Source: a virus. Taken from it: 64,000 nt of DNA. Numbering within the stretch: the stretch's first letter is position 1; each line of letters starts with the position of its first letter. A program made the translations under genes and the position numbers. Of the stretch, positions 8,600 to 16,046 are shown piece by piece. Location: positions 19,641-83,640 of IMG/VR virus record IMGVR_UViG_3300037486_000467. The stretch is one strand, 5' to 3'. Under the pieces are notes generated by a model. The model was not told where the DNA came from. It worked only from the letters and a program-made list of their open reading frames with translations, and ran no database searches.

Positions 8600-9187
8600 A
8601 TGCTAAACGATACTTATAAACGTTGGCACAAACCAAATAAAAATCCAGATTCTAAAATAAAACAGGGTTACTACAAAGTTCAAAATACTGATAAATATAT
8701 AGGTGATCCTAATTTAGTTATTTATAGAAGTTCCTGGGAACATGCATTTTGTCGTTGGTGCGATTTCTCTCCCTCAATAATACATTGGAGTTCTGAACCT
8801 ATAAAAATTCCCTATTATGATAGAGTATCAAAACTTGATGAATGTAAAAGATATGGACTTAATCCCAATGATCCCAAAAATTGGGTAATTAAAAATTATA
8901 ACACTGATTTCTGGGTAGAAATACAAAAGCAAGATAATACAGTAGATCGAATGTTTATCGAAATAAAGCCTTCGAATAAATTACTAAAGCCAGTTCCGCC
9001 ATCGCAAGGAGCTTCTTTAAAGGAACAAAGAAGATTTAATATAGATGCAAAAGAATATTTGATAAATGAGGCTAAATGGGCAGCAATGAATGCGTATGCT
9101 AAACAAAACAATGTAAAGTTTTATGTGTTCACAGAGAAGACATTAAGCTCACTTATAGGACGTTTTTGGGCTCCAAATAATGAATAA
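8600..9187 (+). CDS. T4 gp4-like head completion nuclease
   Basis: This 195-residue protein has the hallmark 'NLVIYRSSWEHAFCRWCDFSPSIIHWSSEPIKIPYYD', followed by 'DFWVEIQ...FIEIKPSNKLLKPVPP' and 'EAKWAAMNAYAKQNNVKFYVFTEKTL'. This is the T4 gp4 (gp50/4) head completion family, a TnsA-like endonuclease fold in which the E-x-K strand (IEIKP) is part of the active site. In T4 it completes packaged heads before tail joining. It starts immediately after the gp55-like stop. Confidence 0.88.
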   Translation: MLNDTYKRWHKPNKNPDSKIKQGYYKVQNTDKYIGDPNLVIYRSSWEHAFCRWCDFSPSIIHWSSEPIKIPYYDRVSKLDECKRYGLNPNDPKNWVIKNYNTDFWVEIQKQDNTVDRMFIEIKPSNKLLKPVPPSQGASLKEQRRFNIDAKEYLINEAKWAAMNAYAKQNNVKFYVFTEKTLSSLIGRFWAPNNE

Positions 9188-9197
9188 TATATAATAC

Positions 9198-9905
9198 ATG
9201 GAGTCTCCTATTATCATATATAATAAATTAAAAGATATAGATAACATTAAAGATGTTGCGTACACACGCTTATTTGAAAATTATCTTGAACTTGAATTAA
9301 AGGGTCCTGATAAATTAATAGAGATTGATTCAACAGATCAAGAATCTGTCTTAAATAAGCTTAAAAGAGGGCGTCCAGTTCATGGAATGTTATATACATT
9401 TATTCATTTAAATGATACAAATTTATTAGAATTACAAAATTACAAAACAGGAAAAAATGTTGAATTTCATGATTTTACTCCTATAGTTTTTTGCATGTCT
9501 TATAATAATGATAAACATTTATTGAAGGGCCTGAATCTTATCATGTTACCACATAAAGAGCGAGTAAAGTTTTTTCAAGCATATTGGGAAATGTACAGAA
9601 AATTTCTGAATAGAGTTGAAGAATTAACTGAATATAATAAATCTGCGATTAATATAGAATATCAAATTGCAGCATTATCAGGAAAGAACTCTGAAATAAT
9701 AAAGATGTTTAATAACAAACAGAAGGCTATGTTTAATTTTGCTTATAGATCTTATGAAATGAAAAATCTTCGTAAATTTAGAATGCTTGAGTATGAAGAA
9801 TGGCAATATGTTCCATTCTTTGATGCGCAAACTTCTTTTAAGAAGATTAATTTAGTTAATATGTATCAAACATATTATGAAAATAGAAATAGTTATTTAA
9901 AATAG
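9198..9905 (+). CDS. Conserved T4-type phage protein, function unresolved
   Basis: This 235-residue protein contains 'DFTPIVFCMSYNNDKHLLKGLNLIMLPHKERVKFFQAYWEMY' and 'RKFRMLEYEEWQYVPFF', a pattern I associate with a widespread protein of T4-like phages that has a 'GLNLHYLP' box. I cannot name its role with confidence. It follows the gp4-like gene by 10 bases, so a head or neck assembly role is plausible. It converges with the leftward gene at 9897 and overlaps it by nine bases. Confidence 0.6.
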   Translation: MESPIIIYNKLKDIDNIKDVAYTRLFENYLELELKGPDKLIEIDSTDQESVLNKLKRGRPVHGMLYTFIHLNDTNLLELQNYKTGKNVEFHDFTPIVFCMSYNNDKHLLKGLNLIMLPHKERVKFFQAYWEMYRKFLNRVEELTEYNKSAINIEYQIAALSGKNSEIIKMFNNKQKAMFNFAYRSYEMKNLRKFRMLEYEEWQYVPFFDAQTSFKKINLVNMYQTYYENRNSYLK

Positions 9906-10616
9906 TTCTATATTATTAATACACTTTTTAGCATCTATAAAATCTATAATTTGTGAATTTTCGCAGTCTCGTTTGAATTTGCGAGTAGTTATTTCTACAT
10001 TTATATGTTCTAAATCTTTATAATCGAATTGAGGAAATGGATGTAAATGAGTGTTATATACAGGACCACAATATGCTCGTCCTTTATTAATGTTAAAGTT
10101 AAACCGTCTGCCATCCTTTATATAAACAATAAAACCTATATTTAACTTCTCTAATTCTTTATAGGTTGTATCAGCGGGTATTTTATTATATTCTATTAAT
10201 AAATTTAACGCTTTTTCTTTATGCATTGTGTGTCCAGACTCTTGTCTATTTTTACATATTCTAACTGATTTTTCTTTAAATCTTTGTAAAGAATTTGTTG
10301 TGGCTTCTCTAAATTGTTCAATAGCTTTTTCTGGATTTTTATCAAATAGAAACCATTCATTATATCTTACTGAATTTTTTTGTCTAGGTATTCTCATACT
10401 AGCTAAAGAATCAAAAATCTGATGATCTGTCATTTTATCAGAAATTTCAACTGTACAGCTATATTCTCCTATTTCCCAAGTTCCTCTAGATAAAGTAGCT
10501 AAATTTTTTTTTAAATTTTCAGTGTTTCCTACTTTATACATACCTATTCTTGCATCTGAAGGCGTGGTATAAAGATAAGCAAATCTCTGTTTTTCTGTTT
10601 TGTTATCTGTTTCCAT
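9897..10616 (-). CDS. T5orf172-type GIY-YIG-like domain protein
   Basis: This is the only leftward gene in the left block (239 residues). Its N-terminus 'AYLYTTPSDARIGMYKVGNTENLKKNLATLSRGT' fits the T5orf172/MUG113 group, a GIY-YIG-related domain found alone or fused to other modules in large phages. The usual catalytic residues are not all evident, and the C-terminal half (from about residue 130) is unfamiliar. It has its own upstream region with an 11-bp inverted repeat. Its orientation and position between gp4 and portal genes suggest a later insertion (moron). Confidence 0.6.
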   Translation of the reverse strand: METDNKTEKQRFAYLYTTPSDARIGMYKVGNTENLKKNLATLSRGTWEIGEYSCTVEISDKMTDHQIFDSLASMRIPRQKNSVRYNEWFLFDKNPEKAIEQFREATTNSLQRFKEKSVRICKNRQESGHTMHKEKALNLLIEYNKIPADTTYKELEKLNIGFIVYIKDGRRFNFNINKGRAYCGPVYNTHLHPFPQFDYKDLEHINVEITTRKFKRDCENSQIIDFIDAKKCINNIELF

Positions 10617-10655
10617 TGAAATATTTTTTAGTTATATTTTATAATTTCCCAAACA

Positions 10656-10683
10656 AATATTGTTTTAACGTAAAAACAATATT
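10656..10683. repeat. Perfect 11-bp inverted repeat in divergent promoter region
   Basis: AATATTGTTTT (10656-10666) and AAAACAATATT (10673-10683) are separated by six bases. It lies about 40 bases upstream of the leftward gene at 10616 and about 93 bases upstream of the portal gene. There is no long T run beside it, so an operator for a dimeric regulator is as likely as a terminator. Confidence 0.5.
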
Positions 10684-10747
10684 AACAGAAATTTAACAGA
10701 AATGGTATAAAAGACCGATATATAATAAAACTATTTAGAACTTTAAA

Positions 10748-10760
10748 TATATAAAATAAA
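10748..10760 (+). promoter_or_regulatory. Late-promoter-like element TATATAAAATAAA
   Basis: An exact copy of the recurring element lies 16 bases before the portal start codon. Confidence 0.5.
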
Positions 10761-10776
10761 TAAAAGTTAATAAAAA

Positions 10777-12570
10777 ATGGCCGGCTTCGGACTAAGAAAC
10801 CTCGATAAAAGATCAGCATCTTTTTTAGATAATATACAACGTAACATACGTTATCTCAGCATCCTTGGGATGAAATGGGATGAAAAAGTAATAAAACAAT
10901 CTCGTGCCATAGGTATTAGTGAAATGACTGAAGACTCTATGTATAGTCTTTATGGTCAACATCAACTATATTCAGGCGCAGATATTAATCAAAAAGAATT
11001 TATTGCATTCTTTGATAAAGAATATCCTACAAGAAGAGATTTCTTGAGAAGATTTGCAATGAATGGAGAAATTGAACATGTTATAGAAGTTATAGCAGAT
11101 GAAACTATCATTCAAGATGATGCTAATTTCTTTGCTTATCCCAATACTAAGAAATTAAAATCTGTTCTTAAAGCTGAAAAAGCAAAAGAAATTGTAGATG
11201 ATCTTAATGAATCATTCAAAAAGGTTTATTATGCCTTTGGCTTTAATAGTGGCCATGATGGATGGCATTATGCTAAAAAATTCTTAATTGATGGTTTCCT
11301 TTCTTTTGAAATTATTTATGACGGTGAAGGTTCAGATCCAGCTAAACATATATTAGGATTTAAAGAACTTGATCCAGTTACTCTTGAGCCTGAAATGAGA
11401 AAAGACGAAGAAGGAAATGAGTATAGAATGTGGATACAATTTAGGGGAGATTCAGAAAAACAAAGAGAATTAGTTGACGGAAATATAATTTATATCTCTT
11501 GGGCAAGAGGAAATTTTATATCTCGTCTATCATATGTTGAAAGACTTGTTAGAGCATTCAACATGCTTAGAACAATGGAGAATTCACGTATTATTTGGAA
11601 TGTTATGAATTCTCAACAACGTATGAAAATAGTTGTTCCTATTGGAACTCAATCAGAGGTTAAAGCAAGAACTCGTCTTTCAGAACTTCGAGCTATGTAT
11701 AAAGAAGATGTTACAATTGATTATCAAAGTGGAGAAGTTACAATAAATGGTACGCCAAATTTCTCTTTCGCTAAACAGTATATTTTTCCTGTAAAAGATG
11801 GCCAACAAGTTGATGTAAATTCATTTGCTCCAGCAGGTTGGGATTTGTCAGGAACAATGGCTCTCGATTATTTTTGGAAAAGATTTATTATTGAAACAAA
11901 AGTTCCTAAAGATAGATTTACAACAACAGGAGAAGAAGGCGGTCAGGGCAGCAATTGGTCTAGTGGTGGTGAAGGTATTGCTAGAGAAGAAATTAGGTTT
12001 GCTTATTTTATTAATCGTATTCGTTCTATTCTTCAAGAAATATTGTTAAAGCCTACATGGATACAATTTTGTTTAAAACATCCTGAATTTGCACAAGATA
12101 AAGCATTACGAGGCGCTATAGGTCTTGAATTTGTTGAAGAAAACTTATTTACAGAAGCCAAAAAACGTGATATAGCAGAAAAGGGTGCTGCAATAGTTAC
12201 TACACTTATGGGCATAAATCAACCCGAAGTTGATAATGAAGGTGTAGTAAATAATGACGGAATGTACTTTGATCCTAAATTCTTAGTTGAAAAGTATATG
12301 GATTATACTGATGAAGATCTTAAACTTAATGAAAAATATAAGAGAGAAAGAAGAGAACAATTAACTCGTATTGCAGATAGCATCAAGCGTATCAATGCAA
12401 TTAAAGGCACAGGAGAAGAAGGAGAAGCTGGCGCAGGTGGTGACATGACTGGCTTAGGAGGAATGGAAATGGGCGGTGGCGAAATAGCCGGAGGAGCTCC
12501 AACAGAACCTGGCGCAGAAGGCGAAACCGGTGAAGAAGAAGCGGGCGGCACAACTGAATTAGGAGTTTAA
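10777..12570 (+). CDS. Portal protein, T4 gp20-like
   Basis: This 597-residue protein has the gp20-family core: 'FDKEYPTRRDFLRRFAMNGEIEHVIEVIADETI', 'GFKELDPVTLEPE', 'LVDGNIIYISWARGNFISRLSYVERLVRAFNMLRTMENSRIIWNVMNSQQRMKI', and 'RFTTTGEEGGQGSNWSSGGEGIAREEIRFAYFINRIRSIL'. The portal is the dodecameric ring through which DNA is packaged and ejected. It is longer than T4 gp20 (524 residues), mainly through a C-terminal Gly/Glu/Met-rich tail from about residue 545. A late-type promoter precedes it and small membrane proteins follow. Confidence 0.9.
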   Translation: MAGFGLRNLDKRSASFLDNIQRNIRYLSILGMKWDEKVIKQSRAIGISEMTEDSMYSLYGQHQLYSGADINQKEFIAFFDKEYPTRRDFLRRFAMNGEIEHVIEVIADETIIQDDANFFAYPNTKKLKSVLKAEKAKEIVDDLNESFKKVYYAFGFNSGHDGWHYAKKFLIDGFLSFEIIYDGEGSDPAKHILGFKELDPVTLEPEMRKDEEGNEYRMWIQFRGDSEKQRELVDGNIIYISWARGNFISRLSYVERLVRAFNMLRTMENSRIIWNVMNSQQRMKIVVPIGTQSEVKARTRLSELRAMYKEDVTIDYQSGEVTINGTPNFSFAKQYIFPVKDGQQVDVNSFAPAGWDLSGTMALDYFWKRFIIETKVPKDRFTTTGEEGGQGSNWSSGGEGIAREEIRFAYFINRIRSILQEILLKPTWIQFCLKHPEFAQDKALRGAIGLEFVEENLFTEAKKRDIAEKGAAIVTTLMGINQPEVDNEGVVNNDGMYFDPKFLVEKYMDYTDEDLKLNEKYKRERREQLTRIADSIKRINAIKGTGEEGEAGAGGDMTGLGGMEMGGGEIAGGAPTEPGAEGETGEEEAGGTTELGV

Positions 12571-12613
12571 TTTAAATAAATTAATAAATAATATAACTTA
12601 AAAAATTAAAATT

Positions 12614-12973
12614 ATGAACACAACTTTGATTTCTATTATTGGCAGCCTCGTTGTAATTTGCATTGTAGTATGGATAATTGCATACAGAAATAAGAAAAAA
12701 AGAAGAGAAGAATCAGAACGCGAAGATGCCGCACGTCTTGAAAATAGACTTAATGAAATAATTAAACAGGAACGTGAAGAGCAAGAATTTGCTGAAAGAG
12801 AACGTAAAGAACAAAAGCGTATTGAAGAAGAACATCGTGCAAAGCTTGAGCAAGAACTTAAAGAAAGCGCTGAAGCAGAAAGTAAAAAGGCTACTGAAGT
12901 TAAATTAGCTCCAGTAAAAAAAGCAAAGAGTGGGAAAAAGCCAGTAAAGAAAACTGTTAAAAAAAACAATTAA
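12614..12973 (+). CDS. Membrane-anchored charged coiled-coil protein
   Basis: This 119-residue protein has an N-terminal membrane helix (residues 4-24, 'TLISIIGSLVVICIVVWIIAY'), then a long Glu/Arg/Lys coiled coil (about 30-90) and a Lys/Ala-rich basic end. This is compatible with an inner-membrane spanin-like or membrane-shaping protein, but no family is recognised. It is linked to the small two-helix membrane protein 16 bases downstream. Confidence 0.55.
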   Translation: MNTTLISIIGSLVVICIVVWIIAYRNKKKRREESEREDAARLENRLNEIIKQEREEQEFAERERKEQKRIEEEHRAKLEQELKESAEAESKKATEVKLAPVKKAKSGKKPVKKTVKKNN

Positions 12974-12989
12974 AAATAAATAAATAATT

Positions 12990-13247
12990 ATGAAAGAATT
13001 TTTTAAAAAACTTTGGGAAAAAGTAAAAGCATGGGCAACTCTAACTGCTTGGCCTTGGCTTAAGAAGAGTTGGATGCAAATAGTGAATATTGTTGTAGTT
13101 GCAATTGCATGGGATAAATTAAGTGATCTGGGAACAGCTCCAGGTGTAGAAACTATAACAGGATTATGGTTATTTCTCCTTCTTGCTTATTATATTTTCT
13201 GGAAACTTTTAGGAGCAGAAAAATTATTCAAAAAGAAGGAAGTTTAA
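12990..13247 (+). CDS. Small membrane protein, holin candidate
   Basis: This 85-residue protein has a basic amphipathic N-terminus rich in Lys and Trp, a hydrophobic helix at about residues 31-41, a second at about 58-73 ('TGLWLFLLLAYYIFWKLLG') and a Lys-rich end. Size and layout suit a class II holin, but the lysozyme gene lies 9 kb away, so this is only a suggestion. Confidence 0.5.
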   Translation: MKEFFKKLWEKVKAWATLTAWPWLKKSWMQIVNIVVVAIAWDKLSDLGTAPGVETITGLWLFLLLAYYIFWKLLGAEKLFKKKEV

Positions 13248-13320
13248 CATTAGATTAACAAATATATAATATCAAATTATGTAATTTATATTATATTGTT
13301 ATATAGTTCTTTAAAATATT

Positions 13321-13588
13321 GAGAAATGCTCTACGGAGCTAGTTATAGAGTAGGTATGCAACACCGCGGTTCGACCCCGCGCACCTCCACAAAAGTTTGT
13401 AGCGAAATCTCGGTCTCTTTTCAAAAAGCCGAACTTCAATAGGGGGTGACCTGGCTTTGACTGCATATTGAGGGTGTTAATGAACGTCTCAACACGTCAA
13501 ATAAACGACGCAAACATTTATGAAATGCAAATGGCTGCTTAAGAAGCACTCATTTACAGGAAACTGGCCGGTCGCCTAAGGTACCGGC
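13321..13588 (+). ncRNA. ssrA: Circularly permuted (two-piece) tmRNA gene
   Basis: tmRNA rescues stalled ribosomes and tags the nascent protein for degradation. Here the 3' half precedes the 5' half. The acceptor piece (about 13321-13391) has a T arm, CGCGG / CCGCG (13365-13369 / 13377-13381) with loop TTCGACC, then CACCTCC (13382-13388) and discriminator A. After a spacer of about 50 bases, the coding piece starts GGGGGTG (13442-13448). GGGGGUG pairs with CACCUCC over 7 bp, including G3-U70, the alanine identity pair. TGCATA (13462-13467) pairs with TATGCA (13355-13360) as helix 2. The tag frame lies at 13510-13542, and a hairpin (AAATG...CATTT) encloses its stop codon. CCA is not fully encoded. 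This matches the layout of the permuted tmRNAs known from alphaproteobacteria and some cyanobacteria and betaproteobacteria. Confidence 0.88.
13510..13542 (+). CDS. tmRNA proteolysis-tag reading frame
   Basis: From the resume codon GCA, the frame reads ANIYEMQMAA and then TAA. The Ala-Asn start is shared with the E. coli tag and the final Ala-Ala is the usual protease-recognition end, but the centre is unlike the common NYALAA form. Confidence 0.8.
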   Translation, partial: ANIYEMQMAA

Positions 13589-13595
13589 TTTTTTT
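13567..13595 (+). terminator. Rho-independent terminator of the tmRNA gene
   Basis: GCCGGT (13567-13572) pairs with ACCGGC (13583-13588), with an extra CC/GG pairing in the loop, followed by seven T. The stem is much richer in G and C than the surroundings. Confidence 0.85.
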
Positions 13596-13619
13596 ATCTT
13601 TCGTTATTAGCAACGGGGA

Positions 13620-13632
13620 TATATAAATAAAA
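13620..13632 (+). promoter_or_regulatory. Late-promoter-like element TATATAAATAAAA
   Basis: It contains an exact T4 late box (TATAAATA) and lies 12 bases before the start of the four-module DMGIG gene. Confidence 0.5.
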
Positions 13633-13644
13633 TCATACAATTAA

Positions 13645-15111
13645 ATGCAAGCCAAATTAGTGCATGAAGATTTAAATGAAAAATTTACTGATGAATCTGA
13701 TCCTATAAAAGATTTAGGAATAGGAGAAGGCACTCTTCATAATTTAAAACGGGGTGATATAATAAAAGTAAAATATAATTGTAGTATTGATAAAAATAAA
13801 AGATTGGTATTTTCATTTAAGTTGGCTACATATTTTAAACCTACAATGGATTGGATATATAAAGGCTTATATTTAATAGTAGATAAAGTAGAATATAAAG
13901 ATGATAAAGTTTTTATTATAGGTTTTAACGGTAGTAATAATTTAGTTGTAGCTAAAGATCGAAAACGTGTACTTTTTATTGAATATCCTGATTTTCAACC
14001 GCCTATTCCTAAAGGAGATTTTTGGGTTTTTGAAAAAAATATTGACAAAATGTTAGAATTTGTTAAAGATAATAAAATAAAAGAATCTTTAAATGAAAAA
14101 TTCCAAGATATCTCGGATCCCATTAAAGATATGGGAATTGGATATCCCCAATGTCTTGTAGGAACAAAAATATACATACCATTTGGTTATGAATTAAGTG
14201 TATATAATAAACTATATAAAAGATCTAACTCTGAAAATGAAAATGGAAAGATTTGGACAATTAACTCTGCTATTAGAGAAGGCGAATTTATTAAAGTTAC
14301 GTTAAATAATTTTACTGTATTTTTAACCGAAAAACAACTTAAGTTATTTTCAAAAAAATATCAAAATTTAATAAAGGAAGATTTAAATGAAAAATTTACA
14401 GAAGAATCTGATCCAATCCACGATTTAGGCATAGGGTATTTTGAAATTGTTAAAAAACCTCGTAATGTATTTTATTTCATTGAAAGAGGCCCAAATTATG
14501 TTGAAGGTGGAAAGCCAACTACATACGTGTATTCTATGGATAAAGGAAACGTTTACAGAACACACCCTAATTTATATGCTCACCAAGAATTAAGATCAAA
14601 TTCTAACGCCTTTAATAAAGGAAATACTGATAAAATGGCTATTCCAAATGATTTTAATAAAGCATATGCATTCATAATGGATCATTATATTAAGAAGAGA
14701 AAAAGAGCTAGATTAAGAGAATCTTTAAATGAAAAATTTACAGAAACATCTGATGCAATTGTAGATATGGGTATAGGATTTAATCCTCAAAAAACCAAAA
14801 CTAAATCATTTAAGATACTATTATTCATTAATTCAAGAGGAGAAGATGGCGCATCTTTATTAGAAATACAGCATTTTATTTATGTAGAATTAAACGGAGG
14901 TTCTGAACAACAATTTTGGGAAACTAAAGAAGACAGGTATTGGCCCGGTAAGAAACGAATAACTCGAGGATATTGGTGTACAAATTTATTAGGATCACAT
15001 AGATGGCCGGGATTACTTCATAAATATTGCAAAAAGAATGAAAAGGGTAAATGGGTTATTAAAAGGTGGCCTAAGTTTGAAGAAAATCTTTATGATTTCG
15101 ACAAAAAATAA
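13645..15111 (+). CDS. Four-module DMGIG polyprotein
   Basis: This 488-residue protein contains four copies of the shared motif. Residues 1-27 are MQAKLVHEDLNE plus KFTDESDPIKDLGIG. Internal copies follow near residues 144 (KESLNE then KFQDISDPIKDMGIG), 243 (KEDLNE then KFTEESDPIHDLGIG) and 356 (RESLNE then KFTETSDAIVDMGIG). Each is preceded by L-N-E, a T4 prohead-protease type site. The four bodies of about 75-120 residues look different from each other; the first shares 'NLKRGDII' with a module at 1917-2684. Cleavage would release four small proteins, each starting KF. It has its own late-type promoter and follows the tmRNA gene. Function of the bodies is unknown. Confidence 0.8.
   Translation: MQAKLVHEDLNEKFTDESDPIKDLGIGEGTLHNLKRGDIIKVKYNCSIDKNKRLVFSFKLATYFKPTMDWIYKGLYLIVDKVEYKDDKVFIIGFNGSNNLVVAKDRKRVLFIEYPDFQPPIPKGDFWVFEKNIDKMLEFVKDNKIKESLNEKFQDISDPIKDMGIGYPQCLVGTKIYIPFGYELSVYNKLYKRSNSENENGKIWTINSAIREGEFIKVTLNNFTVFLTEKQLKLFSKKYQNLIKEDLNEKFTEESDPIHDLGIGYFEIVKKPRNVFYFIERGPNYVEGGKPTTYVYSMDKGNVYRTHPNLYAHQELRSNSNAFNKGNTDKMAIPNDFNKAYAFIMDHYIKKRKRARLRESLNEKFTETSDAIVDMGIGFNPQKTKTKSFKILLFINSRGEDGASLLEIQHFIYVELNGGSEQQFWETKEDRYWPGKKRITRGYWCTNLLGSHRWPGLLHKYCKKNEKGKWVIKRWPKFEENLYDFDKK
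14074..14142 (+). repeat. Internal DMGIG module start
   Basis: Codes for KIKESLNE then KFQDISDPIKDMGIG, second module of the gene at 13645. Confidence 0.75.
14371..14436 (+). repeat. Internal DMGIG module start
   Basis: Codes for IKEDLNE then KFTEESDPIHDLGIG, third module of the gene at 13645. Confidence 0.75.
14710..14778 (+). repeat. Internal DMGIG module start
   Basis: Codes for RLRESLNE then KFTETSDAIVDMGIG, fourth module of the gene at 13645. Confidence 0.75.
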
Positions 15112-15125
15112 ATAAATATATAGAA

Positions 15126-15138
15126 TATATAAAATAAA
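15126..15138 (+). promoter_or_regulatory. Late-promoter-like element TATATAAAATAAA
   Basis: An exact copy lies 8 bases before the start of the acidic 191-residue protein. Confidence 0.45.
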
Positions 15139-15146
15139 GTATAATT

Positions 15147-15722
15147 ATGAAAGCAGGACAATTTAACATCAATGATTACTTAGAAAAACTCTACGAAGCA
15201 TCAGGAGATGGACAACTTCCAGATCCAGAAGGTATGATAATTCCTGAAGAAAATCAAAAAGCATATCAATGGTTGAAGAAAGAATATCAAAAAGCGCAAA
15301 CTGAGGTTAAAGTTGAAATTAATATGGGTGGTGCTAAATTTGAACCTGGATATGATCTTCAAACAGATCTTGATTCAGTTAAAGATTTCAAACCAGGCAT
15401 GTTTGGAGAAGTAAAAACAGCTGATAACGAAGGCGAACCCAAAAAACCTGCAAATCTTGATACTAAAAAAGAAGTTCCAAACTTTGCGAAAGGCGAAGGA
15501 GAAAAAAAGGAAGAAAAAACTGGTGAAAAACCAAATTTTTCGAAAACCAAAGCAGCTTCAGGTGATATAAAAGATAAAGAACACGAAGCCGGAGAATCTA
15601 AAGAAAAAGAAGAAAAGGAAGAACACGAAGCCGGAGAATCTGAAGAAAAGGAAGAAAAAGAAGAAAGCAAAAAAGGCGATACTGAAGTTAAAAAAATAGA
15701 TCTTAAAACCAAAAAGAAATGA
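15147..15722 (+). CDS. Acidic/basic low-complexity protein, candidate head core protein
   Basis: This 191-residue protein starts MKAGQFNINDYLEKLYE then ASGDG. The N-terminus up to L-Y-E resembles T4 internal/core protein leaders cut after (L/I)xE. From residue 85 it is almost entirely Glu, Lys, Ser and Gly, with two copies of 'EHEAGESKEKEEKEE' type. Such composition is typical of prohead core or internal proteins, but no family is recognised. Its stop overlaps the next start. Confidence 0.55.
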   Translation: MKAGQFNINDYLEKLYEASGDGQLPDPEGMIIPEENQKAYQWLKKEYQKAQTEVKVEINMGGAKFEPGYDLQTDLDSVKDFKPGMFGEVKTADNEGEPKKPANLDTKKEVPNFAKGEGEKKEEKTGEKPNFSKTKAASGDIKDKEHEAGESKEKEEKEEHEAGESEEKEEKEESKKGDTEVKKIDLKTKKK

Positions 15723-16000
15723 CAATAAAAAATAATTCTTTGGGCGATATATTAAATACAGCTAAAAATAAACAAACTACTCCCGAAGAAGAAAAAAATG
15801 AACCAGAAAAAGGAGATCCAACTTTAGATTTCCTTAATTCTATTATAGTTCTTGCAGTATTTTTAATAAAATCTTTTGTATTTGGATATGCTTTAAAAAT
15901 ACTTCTTCATAACGATTGGAAATTTTTTGGCATAATATGCATGGGCCTTGCCATTAATTTTTTATTCCAATATTTTTACGGCATAATTCATAAAAATTAA
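15719..16000 (+). CDS. Two-helix membrane protein
   Basis: This 93-residue protein starts inside the previous stop (ATGA). After a charged 37-residue N-terminus it has membrane helices at about 40-60 ('NSIIVLAVFLIKSFVFGYAL') and 68-90 ('FGIICMGLAINFLFQYFYGI'). Function unknown; a holin or a host-membrane modifier is possible. Confidence 0.55.
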   Translation: MTIKNNSLGDILNTAKNKQTTPEEEKNEPEKGDPTLDFLNSIIVLAVFLIKSFVFGYALKILLHNDWKFFGIICMGLAINFLFQYFYGIIHKN

Positions 16001-16014
16001 AACAAATTTCATAC

Positions 16015-16027
16015 TATATAATAAAAA
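16015..16027 (+). promoter_or_regulatory. TATATAATAAAAA promoter-like element
   Basis: A variant of the recurring element lies 19 bases before the thymidylate kinase start. Thymidylate kinases are usually expressed early, so this one may be chance or a different promoter class. Confidence 0.3.
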
Positions 16028-16046
16028 CATATTAAAAACTAAAAAT

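Noticed and set aside
13365-13391. tRNA gene suggested by the T-arm-like sequence
   Set aside because: There is no D arm or anticodon arm upstream; the acceptor strand pairs instead with GGGGGTG at 13442, so it is the acceptor piece of a permuted tmRNA.
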